A stretch of 64,000 bases of DNA from DASRFR01 sp035651455 (GTDB lineage Bacteria; Acidobacteriota; Terriglobia; Terriglobales; Acidobacteriaceae). The translations under genes and the position numbers were made by a program. Positions 44,766 to 53,455 of this stretch are shown in pieces; position 1 is the stretch's first letter; each line of letters opens with the position of its first letter. The notes under the pieces were generated by a model. That model ran no database searches, was not told the DNA's origin, and saw only the letters and a program-made list of their open reading frames with translations. The stretch is taken from positions 1 through 64,000 of the forward strand of contig DASRFR010000029.1 of NCBI GenBank assembly GCA_035651455.1, written 5' to 3'.

Positions 44766-47441
44766 GTGACGCTGCGCCGCAAAACACTGGTCATTGTGGC
44801 AGCTACTCTTCTGGGGCTGCTCGCGGGATTTTTTGTCCTCACCCGTCTCACACTGCTGCGTCGTTTCCGCGACTACGAAGTACAGCAAACCCACCAGGAG
44901 ATGCAGCAAGCAAAGACTGCGTTAGACAGCGAACTTGCCAACTTAAGCACTATTGCGCACGACGATGCCGAATGGGATGACGCGTATGAGTTCGTGCAGC
45001 GTCCCAACCGCAGGTTCGTGCAATCCAATTTTCCGCACAACCTGTTAGGCGATTTCCGATTAGATGTTGTCGAGTACCTGGACGCGTCCGGCAACGTGAT
45101 CTTGCAACAATTCTCCGATTCAGCTGGGGAACAATCTGGCATTGCAGAAGGATTGCGGACGCTGGTCCTTAATTCGCAGTGGTTGGCACAACCCACGGCC
45201 ACTAACGTCCCGGTAAACGGTGTATTGGTTCTCGCCGATCGCCCTCTCATGATTGCAGTTTCACCGGTCGTGAGGTCAGACGGCAGCGGCCCGCCCAAGG
45301 GCGTAATGATAGTGGCCCGTCGCTTTGACCAGAACGAAGTCCACCGCCTGTCTCTGCTTACCCGCTTAGAACTGCAGGTGCACCGCATTAACGATCCCGC
45401 GTTGCCCACGGATTACCGGGCGGCCGCAGAAGCACTCTCCCGGTTGAAGCCGGTAGTTACTCGTCCCGTCGACAGCCATTCCATTCGTGGATACGAACTT
45501 ATCAACGACATTGAGGGCAAACCTGCCCTGATTTTGAGCGCGCGATTGACTCGCAGCGTCTACGAACAGGGCAAGGACACCGAACTGTTCCTTATGGGTT
45601 CCGTCCTGGCATTGGGGCTGACTTTTAGCTTGGTCACGATGTTCCTGCTGGAGAAGCTGGTTCTATCCCGCCTGATCGGATTGGGACGAAACGTGGAGTC
45701 GATTGGGGCTCGAGGTGACCTCGCCGCGCGCTTGCCGGTGGTCGGTCACGACGAACTGACCGAGGTGTCGGATCTGATCAACCGCATGCTGCAGAGCCTG
45801 GAGCGGGTAGAGCAGGAGCGGCGACAACAGGAAGAGAGATATCGAGCGTACATTACCCAGAGCACGGAAGGCATCTGGCGTTGTGAACTGCAGGCGCCAC
45901 TTCCCATTTCCTTACCTTTCGAGAAGCAGATCGAGCATTTGCACAAGAATCTCTATTTTTCGGAATGCAACGAAGCTTTAGCGCGTCTACACGGGTTCGC
46001 CACGCCCAGGGACATGGAAGGCGTTGCCATGCGCTCGCTCTTCGACATATCCAACACGACGAACATGGAGCTCGCCCGGAAGTTTCTCGATTCGGGATAT
46101 TCGATTGCGGATGCGGAGTCCGTTGGCATCGACAAGCAGGGGCACACCCGCTATTTCGTGAACAATATCAGCGGGGTAATTGAGCACGGAATGCTAGTGC
46201 GCATATGGGGTGCACAACGCGAGGTAACGCACCAGCGGCGTCTGGAAGCACAACTGCGACAGGCACAGAAAATGGAAGCGATGGGCCGGCTCGCGGGCGG
46301 TGTCGCCCATGACTTCAACAACTTGCTCTCGGTCGTCCATGGCTATACCGAGATTTTGCAGAAGCGTTTCCGCCCGGAAGAGGCTGGTTACAAAGAAGCT
46401 CAACAAGTTCTCCATGCCACTGAAAAAGCCGCCGGCCTCACGAACCAGTTGCTGGCGTTCGGGCGCAAGCAGATTCTTGCGCCGCGAATTCTGGACTTGA
46501 ACTCCGTCATTCGCGATCTCGACCGCATGGTGCGCCGCCTGGTTCGCGAAGATATCGAGCTCGTGATTCGAACCGAGCCCGACCTCTGGCTGGTGCGCGC
46601 CGATCCGGGGCAAATGGAACAGGTCATCATCAATCTGGCGGTGAACGCCAGCGATGCCATTCCCAGCGGCGGATGCGTCACCGTGGAAACCACAAATCTC
46701 TTGTATGAAGGCGGGCTGCTGGGACAGGACCCCCCATTAAAGCCGGGCCGCTACGTGGTATTAACCGTTACCGATACGGGTATAGGCATGGACGCCGAAA
46801 CCCGAGGCAAGATTTTCGAGCCCTTCTTCACTACCAAGGACGTTGGTAAGGGCACTGGCTTGGGGTTAGCGACGGTTTACGGCATCGTGCAGCAGAGCGG
46901 CGGCCAGATCTCGGTCTATAGCGAGCCAGGGCGGGGATCTGTCTTCAAAATCTTCTTGCCGCACGCCGAAGGCGTCCCAGAGGCCGTGGTGCGCCCGGTA
47001 AAACGCGATCCGGTGCCCAATGCTTCGGGAACAGTGCTGCTAGTCGAGGATGATCCGTCCGTCCGGCAACTTGCCAGGGAAGTGCTTGAAGGGCGCGGAT
47101 ACACCGTGCTGACCGCGGCGAGCGGAAACGAAGCTTTGCAGAAAGTCGAAACCAGGGAGACCAATATCGACCTCGTCGTCACCGACGTTATTATGCCAGG
47201 GATGGCAGGCGATGAATTGGTCGAGCATTTGCGCCTCCGACGCCCGGATCTCAAGGTTGTCTTCGTGTCGGGCTATGCGAGCGACTCTATTCCGCGCATC
47301 GTTCCGAATTCCTCCACCTCATTCCTGCAGAAACCCTTTCCCGTGGAGGACCTGGTGCGGACCGTCTACGAAATGATTGTCGGTAAGGGAGAGGAAACTG
47401 CACAGAAGATGAGCAGCCAGTCCGGTCAGACAGCGACGTGA
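44766..47441 (+). CDS. Hybrid sensor histidine kinase with CHASE4, PAS and receiver domain
   Basis: This protein has 891 residues from GTG 44766. Transmembrane helix 1 lies at about 8-27. A CHASE4-like periplasmic sensor follows (about 40-260, with AHDDAEWDDAYEFV), then helix 2 (about 276-298), HAMP (about 300-352) and a PAS-like domain (about 365-500). The HisKA domain has phospho-acceptor His515 in GGVAHDFNNLL, and the HATPase domain has NLAVNASDAI and GTGLGLATVYGIV. A C-terminal receiver carries Asp807 in VVTDVIMPGM. All key catalytic residues are present. No separate response regulator is adjacent, so the phosphoryl group either stays in the protein or passes to a distant phosphotransfer partner. 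The signal is unknown. Confidence 0.93.
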   Translation: MTLRRKTLVIVAATLLGLLAGFFVLTRLTLLRRFRDYEVQQTHQEMQQAKTALDSELANLSTIAHDDAEWDDAYEFVQRPNRRFVQSNFPHNLLGDFRLDVVEYLDASGNVILQQFSDSAGEQSGIAEGLRTLVLNSQWLAQPTATNVPVNGVLVLADRPLMIAVSPVVRSDGSGPPKGVMIVARRFDQNEVHRLSLLTRLELQVHRINDPALPTDYRAAAEALSRLKPVVTRPVDSHSIRGYELINDIEGKPALILSARLTRSVYEQGKDTELFLMGSVLALGLTFSLVTMFLLEKLVLSRLIGLGRNVESIGARGDLAARLPVVGHDELTEVSDLINRMLQSLERVEQERRQQEERYRAYITQSTEGIWRCELQAPLPISLPFEKQIEHLHKNLYFSECNEALARLHGFATPRDMEGVAMRSLFDISNTTNMELARKFLDSGYSIADAESVGIDKQGHTRYFVNNISGVIEHGMLVRIWGAQREVTHQRRLEAQLRQAQKMEAMGRLAGGVAHDFNNLLSVVHGYTEILQKRFRPEEAGYKEAQQVLHATEKAAGLTNQLLAFGRKQILAPRILDLNSVIRDLDRMVRRLVREDIELVIRTEPDLWLVRADPGQMEQVIINLAVNASDAIPSGGCVTVETTNLLYEGGLLGQDPPLKPGRYVVLTVTDTGIGMDAETRGKIFEPFFTTKDVGKGTGLGLATVYGIVQQSGGQISVYSEPGRGSVFKIFLPHAEGVPEAVVRPVKRDPVPNASGTVLLVEDDPSVRQLAREVLEGRGYTVLTAASGNEALQKVETRETNIDLVVTDVIMPGMAGDELVEHLRLRRPDLKVVFVSGYASDSIPRIVPNSSTSFLQKPFPVEDLVRTVYEMIVGKGEETAQKMSSQSGQTAT

Positions 47442-47466
47442 AACGGAAGTGAGTTCTGCATGAACG

Positions 47467-47501
47467 ACGGCGGGACACCCTGGTTTGAGTGTCTCCGCCG
47501 T
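47467..47501. terminator. Hairpin between convergent genes
   Basis: The stem ACGGCGG...ACAC/GTGT...CCGCCGT with small internal bulges and a 10-nt loop lies 25 bp after the kinase gene. There is no T run, so termination is only probable. Confidence 0.4.
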
Positions 47502-47560
47502 TAGTGGCTCCGATCCTTGACGGAGGGAACCAGAACCTGGGAAAGAAGTGTACGACCTAA

Positions 47561-47869
47561 CTATCTGTCCCAATCCTCTCCGGCCAATGCCAGCCGGTGC
47601 TCACGGATCGCCGTAATATCCATGTCATCGGCAGCCAGCGCGGCCTCTTCCCGGGTCCACGTCCTAAGCTCGGCCGTACGTAGATTGCCAAGAAGCTCGC
47701 CACTGCAGGCAACACAGCAATAGCCGGCGTTCTCTCTCAACGTGCCCGCCTCATCTTCAGCGACGAATTTGTATTGGAATGCGGGTACTTCCGAACGGCA
47801 TACGTCGCAGAGCTTCGGCGTGTCGCGAAAAGCCGGATCGTAAGTGCTGAAGCAAAGTTTGTTTTTCAT
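47561..47869 (-). CDS. Small Cys-rich hypothetical protein
   Basis: This protein has 102 residues from ATG 47869, with GGGAGA six bases upstream; an ATG at 47875 lies too close to it. Two pairs of cysteines (LCDVC and YCCVAC) could bind zinc. The rest is acidic and helical (TWTREEAALAADDMDITAIREHRLAL). I do not recognise the family. It starts 22 bp after the nfnB-like gene on the same strand and may be its third cistron. Confidence 0.65.
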   Translation of the reverse strand: MKNKLCFSTYDPAFRDTPKLCDVCRSEVPAFQYKFVAEDEAGTLRENAGYCCVACSGELLGNLRTAELRTWTREEAALAADDMDITAIREHRLALAGEDWDR

Positions 47870-47891
47870 ACTCATTCTCCCGTTCGGGCGA

Positions 47892-49337
47892 TTACCAGAT
47901 ACCCGTGGTTAAGTACTCGTGAATGGATCGGGCCGCACGTCGTCCAGCGCCCATCGCGAGAATGACGGTGGCGCTGCCGGTGACGATGTCTCCACCTGCG
48001 AAAACTCCCTTGCGTGATGTGCGCTGGCTGTTCTGATCCGCTTCAATGTATCCGCGCTTATTCGTGCTCAGGCCGGGAGTCGTGCTCTGCACAATCGGAT
48101 TCGCGGTGGTGCCAATTGCCATGACTGCCACCGCCAGGGATAGGTCAAACTCGGAACCGGTCTTGGCCACGGGACGGCGACGTCCTGATGCATCCGGCTC
48201 TCCCAGTTCCATACGGACACAACGCGCCGCAGTTAGCCAGCCCTGCCCATCAGAGAGGAATTCCACTGGTGCGGTGAGCAGTTGAAAATCTATGCCTTCC
48301 TGCCGCGCATGCTTCACCTCTTCGGCGCGTGCAGGCATCTCCGCCTCGCTCCGGCGATAAAGCACGTAAGCCTTGCGAGCCCCGAGCCTCAGCGCGGAAC
48401 GGATGGCATCCAGCGCGGTGTTCCCTCCCCCGATCACGGCGACATCCTTGCCTCTGAAATCCAAGATCGGCTGGTCGTACTGGGGAAACTCGTAGGCATG
48501 CATCAGGTTGATGCGGGTGAGGAATTCATTTGCGGAATAAACTCCGTTCAGGTGCTCGCCGGGAATTCCCATAAACTGCGGAAGGCCGGCCCCTGTACCC
48601 ACAAATAGTGCGTCGTAACCCTCTTCTTCCATCAGTTCATCGATGGTCACTGTGCGGCCGACCACAACATCGGTTTCGAATTCGACGCCCATGGCGCGCA
48701 TGTAATCCACTTGCTGGCAGATAATCTGCTTGGGCAGGCGAAACTCGGGAATGCCGTAGACCAGCACGCCTCCGATTTCATGCAACGCTTCGAAGACGCG
48801 CACCTGATGCCCCTTTTGCACCAGATCACCGGCGACAGTGAGGCCCGAAGGGCCACTGCCTACGACGGCGATTTTCTTCCCGCTTGGAGCCGCCTTCGCA
48901 ATATTGCGGAGGTCGAGGTGCTGCTGCTCGTAGTCGGCGACAAACCGCTCGAGGTAGCCGATGCCCAAAGATTCCACTTTCTTGCAGAGCTTGCACGATC
49001 CCTCGCAGTGATCTTCCTGCGGGCAGACGCGGCCGGTTACAGCGGGTAGGACATTGTCTTCGCGAATTTTGGCGGCTGCCCCCAGATAATCACCCGCGAC
49101 AATCAGGCCCACGAATTCCGGAATTTTCACGCCCACCGGGCACTTGTCACTGCACGTTGCCTTCGCACATTCCAGGCAGCGGAGAGCTTCCTGACGGGCC
49201 AGTTCGGCCGAATAGCCAAGGTTGACTTCAGTGAAGTTCGTGGCGCGCAAGTCGGCAGCCTGTTCAGGCATGTGCTGGCGGGGAACTTTCATCCGTTCTT
49301 TCAGAGAAAGCGGATTCGCTGATGGAGTGCCGCTCAA
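47892..49337 (-). CDS. nfnB: NADPH-binding large subunit of NfnAB (glutamate-synthase-small-chain-like)
   Basis: This protein has 481 residues from TTG 49337. This start is chosen because AGGAGG (49344-49349) lies six bases upstream and TTGA overlaps the stop of the partner gene. The N-terminal part has two 4Fe-4S clusters: CLECAKATCSDKCPVGVKIP and CPQEDHCEGSCKLC. An FAD Rossmann motif (VVGSGPSGLTVAGDLVQKGHQV) and an NADPH-binding motif (VIGGGNTALDAIRSALRLGA) follow. The closing GGDIVTGSATVILAMGAGR is the second FAD motif. In the NfnAB family, NADH, ferredoxin and NADPH exchange electrons by flavin-based bifurcation. The pairing with the next gene supports this over plain GltD. Confidence 0.88.
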   Translation of the reverse strand: MSGTPSANPLSLKERMKVPRQHMPEQAADLRATNFTEVNLGYSAELARQEALRCLECAKATCSDKCPVGVKIPEFVGLIVAGDYLGAAAKIREDNVLPAVTGRVCPQEDHCEGSCKLCKKVESLGIGYLERFVADYEQQHLDLRNIAKAAPSGKKIAVVGSGPSGLTVAGDLVQKGHQVRVFEALHEIGGVLVYGIPEFRLPKQIICQQVDYMRAMGVEFETDVVVGRTVTIDELMEEEGYDALFVGTGAGLPQFMGIPGEHLNGVYSANEFLTRINLMHAYEFPQYDQPILDFRGKDVAVIGGGNTALDAIRSALRLGARKAYVLYRRSEAEMPARAEEVKHARQEGIDFQLLTAPVEFLSDGQGWLTAARCVRMELGEPDASGRRRPVAKTGSEFDLSLAVAVMAIGTTANPIVQSTTPGLSTNKRGYIEADQNSQRTSRKGVFAGGDIVTGSATVILAMGAGRRAARSIHEYLTTGIW

Positions 49338-50218
49338 GGTTTTCCTCCTGCGACTGCGCACGATTGCCAGTGAATCGATTCAACTTGCGCCTGTGGGTCG
49401 CGCTGGTACTGCTCCAGAGATTTCTTTTCTGCCGCGCGATACATGGCATTCCGCTGCACAAGCACATCAAAATCAACCCGATGAGCTTCGAATTCAGGAC
49501 CATCGACGCAAGCGAATTCACTTTTGCCATCGATCAGCACGCGGCAGCCCCCGCACATGCCAGTACCATCGATCATAATGGGATTCAGACTGACCACCGT
49601 TCGTATGTTGTGCTCGCGCGTGACCTCGGCCACTGCCCTCATCATGGGGATCGGTCCGACTGCCAGAACAAGGTCAATCGCCGTACCCTTCGCTATTAAC
49701 TGCCGCAGCTTGTCGGTCACAAAACCCTTCTCTGCGTAGCTGCCGTCATCGGTCATAACCATGACCTCGTTGCTGATCCGGCGCATCTCGCTCTCGAGGA
49801 TGACCAGTTCCTTGCTGCGAGCCCCGATAATCGAGATCACGCGATTGCCCGCCTGTTTCAAGGCGGAGGCGCTCGGGTAAGCCATAGCTGTTCCGACACC
49901 GCCCCCCATCACGACCACTGTTCCGAACTTATCGACGTGCGAGGGCTTGCCGAGTGGGCCAACAATATCGAGGATGCTGTCGCCAGTTTCGAGGCAGTTA
50001 AGCAGCTGAGTGGTCTTGCCGATCGCTTGAACTACGATGCTGATGGTTCCGTGCGGCGGATCTGAGCTTTCGATGGTGAGCGGAATGCGCTCTCCCTTTT
50101 CATACAACCTGAGAATTACGAACTGCCCCGCCCGCTGTTTGCGCGCGATGCGGGGCGCCTCGATGATGAAGCGCTTGATCCCCGGCGCCAGGAAGCCAGC
50201 TTTCACGATTTTGAACAC
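49334..50218 (-). CDS. nfnA: NfnA-like FAD/NAD and 2Fe-2S subunit
   Basis: This protein has 294 residues from GTG 50218, with GAGG upstream. An FAD-binding barrel (about 1-98, RIPLTIES) is followed by an NAD(H) Rossmann domain (GGGVGTAMAYPSASALKQAGN). A 2Fe-2S site in DGTGMCGGCRVLI, with a third Cys in EFACVDGPEF, is characteristic of the sulfide/dihydroorotate-dehydrogenase-like subunit of NfnAB. The stop overlaps the nfnB start (TTGA), so expression is coupled. A one-mismatch Crp-type operator lies about 62 bp before the start codon. Confidence 0.88.
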   Translation of the reverse strand: MFKIVKAGFLAPGIKRFIIEAPRIARKQRAGQFVILRLYEKGERIPLTIESSDPPHGTISIVVQAIGKTTQLLNCLETGDSILDIVGPLGKPSHVDKFGTVVVMGGGVGTAMAYPSASALKQAGNRVISIIGARSKELVILESEMRRISNEVMVMTDDGSYAEKGFVTDKLRQLIAKGTAIDLVLAVGPIPMMRAVAEVTREHNIRTVVSLNPIMIDGTGMCGGCRVLIDGKSEFACVDGPEFEAHRVDFDVLVQRNAMYRAAEKKSLEQYQRDPQAQVESIHWQSCAVAGGKP

Positions 50219-50272
50219 GTTCGCCTCGCAGGTACTCCTGACTTATTGTCCGGGCTTGGATTTACATTGGGC

Positions 50273-50288
50273 TGTGATGGGCATCACC
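50273..50288. promoter_or_regulatory. Crp-type operator (one mismatch) upstream of nfnAB
   Basis: TGTGATGGGCATCACC matches TGTGA-N6-TCACA in nine of ten fixed positions. It lies in the 154-bp gap between the REC-PPDK_N gene and nfnA, centred about 62 bp before the GTG start. Confidence 0.5.
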
Positions 50289-50372
50289 GGCATGGGTAGC
50301 CGATAAACATTGGGGAAACCGAGGTAACCAGTAAGACGAAGCCTGGACCTTCAGGCCGATGCCAAACCGTGC

Positions 50373-53354
50373 TTAGCCAACGTTTTCAGGTTTGAGAATC
50401 ACACCCCGGCTATGGCGCCCATTCATGGCGACGAGCAGTGCATCCTCAAAATGCAGGTGCCGAACGCACCCTCTCTCGGCAACCGCAGCTTGCGAGGTGA
50501 GCCACTGCCAGTCCACAAAACCCTCGCCTGCGTCAGGATTCACCGTGAAATAACCGACCTGGAAGGCGGTGAGATTTTGAAAAAAGTGGCTGCCTTGTGA
50601 GGGCGTGACCCGGAAGTCACGAAAGCCAGCTTCGACAATGGCCCGAGCGCCGGAAATGTCATCCCATTCGACCGGTATACCAAGCCAGGGCTCGGTTGAT
50701 CCCCAGCGTCCTACTCCGATCAAGAGGTAGGGGAGGCCTTGCTCCGACAGCTCGGCGTTGAAATGAGCGACTCCTTGCGCCACCTCATGACTTTGAGACC
50801 GCTCGAAACGATGGAAATCGATGACGATGACGTCGTGTAGATCTTCTATTCGGCCATTACCCAACACTTTCGTGCTCTGGCACAGCACGCGGCAAGGATC
50901 GACTTGCTCGACACGCAGCTCTTCGGCTTCGCGAGACAGCACAAGTGGCCGAATCTGCAGAAATCCGAACTCGGCGAGCTCGCCGGGACGCTGTGGCAGG
51001 CGTACGGCGAATTCGATTTCAACCGCGCGCCCGAAAGCATCCTCACCGATCTTCGTCAGGTGTTCGAGGATGGCTGCCAATGGAAATAAGCCCTGCTTGA
51101 GAATGGGGGCAAAGCTTACCAGGCGAACCCCGGGCCGGCTCATTCCATCATAGACGGCATGGTTATCGGCTGAGTAGGTCGAGCACACGCGATACAGGGA
51201 GGCGTCGGATTCCGCCGCATCCAGCCCAAAGCGCACCTCGCGCAAGTCGGCCGTCGGATCCGCATCCGCGTGAGGATCGAGTTCGAGCGCCAGGAAATCC
51301 GACTGCGAGTTCGCAAGGATATCTTCGACCGATGAAAACTGCATCAGGTGGCGCGGATAACGTGGGCAGAAGGTCAGGCATTTGCCGCCATCGACCACCG
51401 TGCGTCCCAGTCCTAGAGCAATCGCGGCAATACCATCGCTGCACGTCATCGGTGGCACAGGATAAAAGTTGTGCGATCGAACGACGCCCGAAATATCTGG
51501 ATAAAAGCGAGTGCCGTGGGTTGTGCCGACCACCTGCTGGAGAATGACCGCCATCTTTTCTTCTTCCAGCCGATAGGGCGTCGCCCTGACGTACGCTTTT
51601 GCGTGCTGACTGAAAGTAGACGCGTAGACCAGCTTGATGGCTCGCATCAGTCGATCCAATCGCGTCGCGAGATCCGCGTCATGATTGCCCAGCATGAATG
51701 TTTCATACACACCGGTGAACGGTTGATACTGGGAATCTTCGAGCAAGCTGGAGGAACGCACGGCGAGCGGGTACTGCGTCTGCCCCAAAAACTCGAGCAG
51801 GTTCTCGCGCAAAAGAGCGGGAAGGGCAGTTTCCAGGAATCGCTCCCTGATCTGCGCGTCATCGGTGGAACGAAGAGCAAAATCAAGCAGGTTATTTTCG
51901 GCAAGGAAACGATCGAAAATATCGGTAGCGATCACCACCGTGGGCGGGACGACGATGTGGACAGCAGGAAAGCGTCGATTGACCGCATGCCGGTGCAACA
52001 AGTGGCGCACAAATGCCAGGCCGCGCGCTTTGCCGCCGAGCGAGCCGCCCCCGATTCGGAGGAATGTGGCCTCGCTCAACTTGAACGTGGACCCGTGAAA
52101 ATCACCGATCAGTATTCGGCTCTGCTCGTCGCGGTATTCGGCAATGGATTCGATCAGATCTCGGCGCAACTCCTCATAAGTGGAGAAATCCGAGACCTTG
52201 CGCGGGCGAAGCTTGCGCGCAAGGGCAAACTCTGTGCGCGCCATCAGCCAGTGCGAGAAGTGGTTACGCTGGCCGTGGTAAGCAATGCTCTCCGCGGAAA
52301 CTTCATGCAGCAGCTTTTCCAGACCGTTCAAGTCGGAAGCGCGGCCCACCTCGGTTCGGTCAGCCAGGCGAAAAACGAAGTCGCCGAAACCAAACTGTTC
52401 CGTTAACAGGCGACGCAGCTCGCGCAACAGTGTGGGAGAACGCTTCCGTAAGAATGAATATCCCTGTTTGTGAGCGCGATCGCGAAATTGCGTGCGGCTG
52501 GAGTGCAGCACGATCGGAACATCGGGCACCAGGTCACGAACCATGCTCGCTAGTTCGAAGCCTGCCTCCGCGCTCAGTTCCCCTCGCCGGGGAAATTCGA
52601 CGTCCGACACCACCCCTAGCAGATATTCGCGAAATCGTGTCACCTGGCGCGCGGCATCTTCGAATGTGGAGCAGAGAAGAATCTTGGGGCGTGCGCGGGC
52701 CCTCACCAGTTTGTGCGCAACGTTCAGGCCTTCGCTGAGAAGCCGCCGCGATTGCGTCAGGATTTCCGTGTAAATCACTGGCAGAAACGATGAGTAGTAG
52801 CGGATATTGTCTTCGACCACGAGCACTACCGGGACGCCCAGCGCGCCTGTGTCGTATAGCGTGTTGCGCTGGTCCTCCACATATTTCACGATCGCGATTA
52901 AGACGCGAACATTGCCCTGCCAAAGGAACACGCGGTCGACATCGGTATGAGGATGACGAGTGACAAAGTCCTTGAGCTCGCGATAGTCATAAGCAAGCAC
53001 CACAACCGGCACATCGAGTCCGGCATTCTTGACCTCGCGCGCCAACTGCGCGGCGTTCATGTCGCCGACTTCGAGGTTGGTGACGATCAGGTTGAATCGG
53101 GGCTGCGAACGCGCCAGGGCCAGTGCCTCCGCTCCGGTCGACACTTGCGTGATGCCAGGAATCTCGCGCAAGTCGAGTTCCAGCGAGTCGCCGATCAGAA
53201 GTTCGTTAAGGCGGCCGTCCTCGCGGAGAATGAAAGAATCGTACAGACTGGAAACCAGGAGGATATCGTGCACGCGAAAGGGCATGAGGTTCTCAAAGCC
53301 CTCAAACAGCCGTTCCGCATCCAGGATGGGATTGGGAGCGTGCGTGGCCGCCAT
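50373..53354 (-). CDS. REC-REC-PPDK_N fusion protein
   Basis: This is a 993-residue protein. Residues about 28-150 look like a receiver fold, but the acceptor position reads IVTNLEVGDM, with Asn in place of Asp. Residues about 172-330 are a second receiver-like fold with VVEDN near the start, VVSDVEFP at the acceptor position and FLRKRSP at the end. From about 440 comes the ATP-grasp-type PEP/pyruvate-binding domain of PPDK/PEP synthase: GGGSLGGKARGLAFVRHLL, PLAVRSSSLLEDSQ and EKMAVILQQVVG. The mobile domain with the catalytic His (TxxGGxxSHxAI) and the PEP barrel are missing. Such proteins are annotated in several phyla but lack a proven reaction. It is downstream of gdh and upstream of nfnAB on one strand. 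Confidence 0.82.
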   Translation of the reverse strand: MAATHAPNPILDAERLFEGFENLMPFRVHDILLVSSLYDSFILREDGRLNELLIGDSLELDLREIPGITQVSTGAEALALARSQPRFNLIVTNLEVGDMNAAQLAREVKNAGLDVPVVVLAYDYRELKDFVTRHPHTDVDRVFLWQGNVRVLIAIVKYVEDQRNTLYDTGALGVPVVLVVEDNIRYYSSFLPVIYTEILTQSRRLLSEGLNVAHKLVRARARPKILLCSTFEDAARQVTRFREYLLGVVSDVEFPRRGELSAEAGFELASMVRDLVPDVPIVLHSSRTQFRDRAHKQGYSFLRKRSPTLLRELRRLLTEQFGFGDFVFRLADRTEVGRASDLNGLEKLLHEVSAESIAYHGQRNHFSHWLMARTEFALARKLRPRKVSDFSTYEELRRDLIESIAEYRDEQSRILIGDFHGSTFKLSEATFLRIGGGSLGGKARGLAFVRHLLHRHAVNRRFPAVHIVVPPTVVIATDIFDRFLAENNLLDFALRSTDDAQIRERFLETALPALLRENLLEFLGQTQYPLAVRSSSLLEDSQYQPFTGVYETFMLGNHDADLATRLDRLMRAIKLVYASTFSQHAKAYVRATPYRLEEEKMAVILQQVVGTTHGTRFYPDISGVVRSHNFYPVPPMTCSDGIAAIALGLGRTVVDGGKCLTFCPRYPRHLMQFSSVEDILANSQSDFLALELDPHADADPTADLREVRFGLDAAESDASLYRVCSTYSADNHAVYDGMSRPGVRLVSFAPILKQGLFPLAAILEHLTKIGEDAFGRAVEIEFAVRLPQRPGELAEFGFLQIRPLVLSREAEELRVEQVDPCRVLCQSTKVLGNGRIEDLHDVIVIDFHRFERSQSHEVAQGVAHFNAELSEQGLPYLLIGVGRWGSTEPWLGIPVEWDDISGARAIVEAGFRDFRVTPSQGSHFFQNLTAFQVGYFTVNPDAGEGFVDWQWLTSQAAVAERGCVRHLHFEDALLVAMNGRHSRGVILKPENVG

Positions 53355-53374
53355 CGCTATTCCTCAGAGGTCAA

Positions 53375-53407
53375 ATAAAAACACGCGGGATGGAGGTCCA
53401 TCCCGCG
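53375..53407 (-). terminator. Terminator of glutamate dehydrogenase gene
   Basis: The stem GCGGGATGG with its complement CCATCCCGC and a 4-nt tip is followed on the minus strand by GTTTTTATTTG, about 50 bp past the gdh stop. The next gene therefore needs its own promoter. Confidence 0.85.
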
Positions 53408-53455
53408 CATCGAGAGACGCGGGCAGCCGCAAAGGCGTTCCCGCAACTGCAAAAA

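Noticed and set aside
51471..52406. A 311-codon plus-strand frame
   Set aside because: Antisense to the PPDK_N part of the fusion protein and without a ribosome site or domain.
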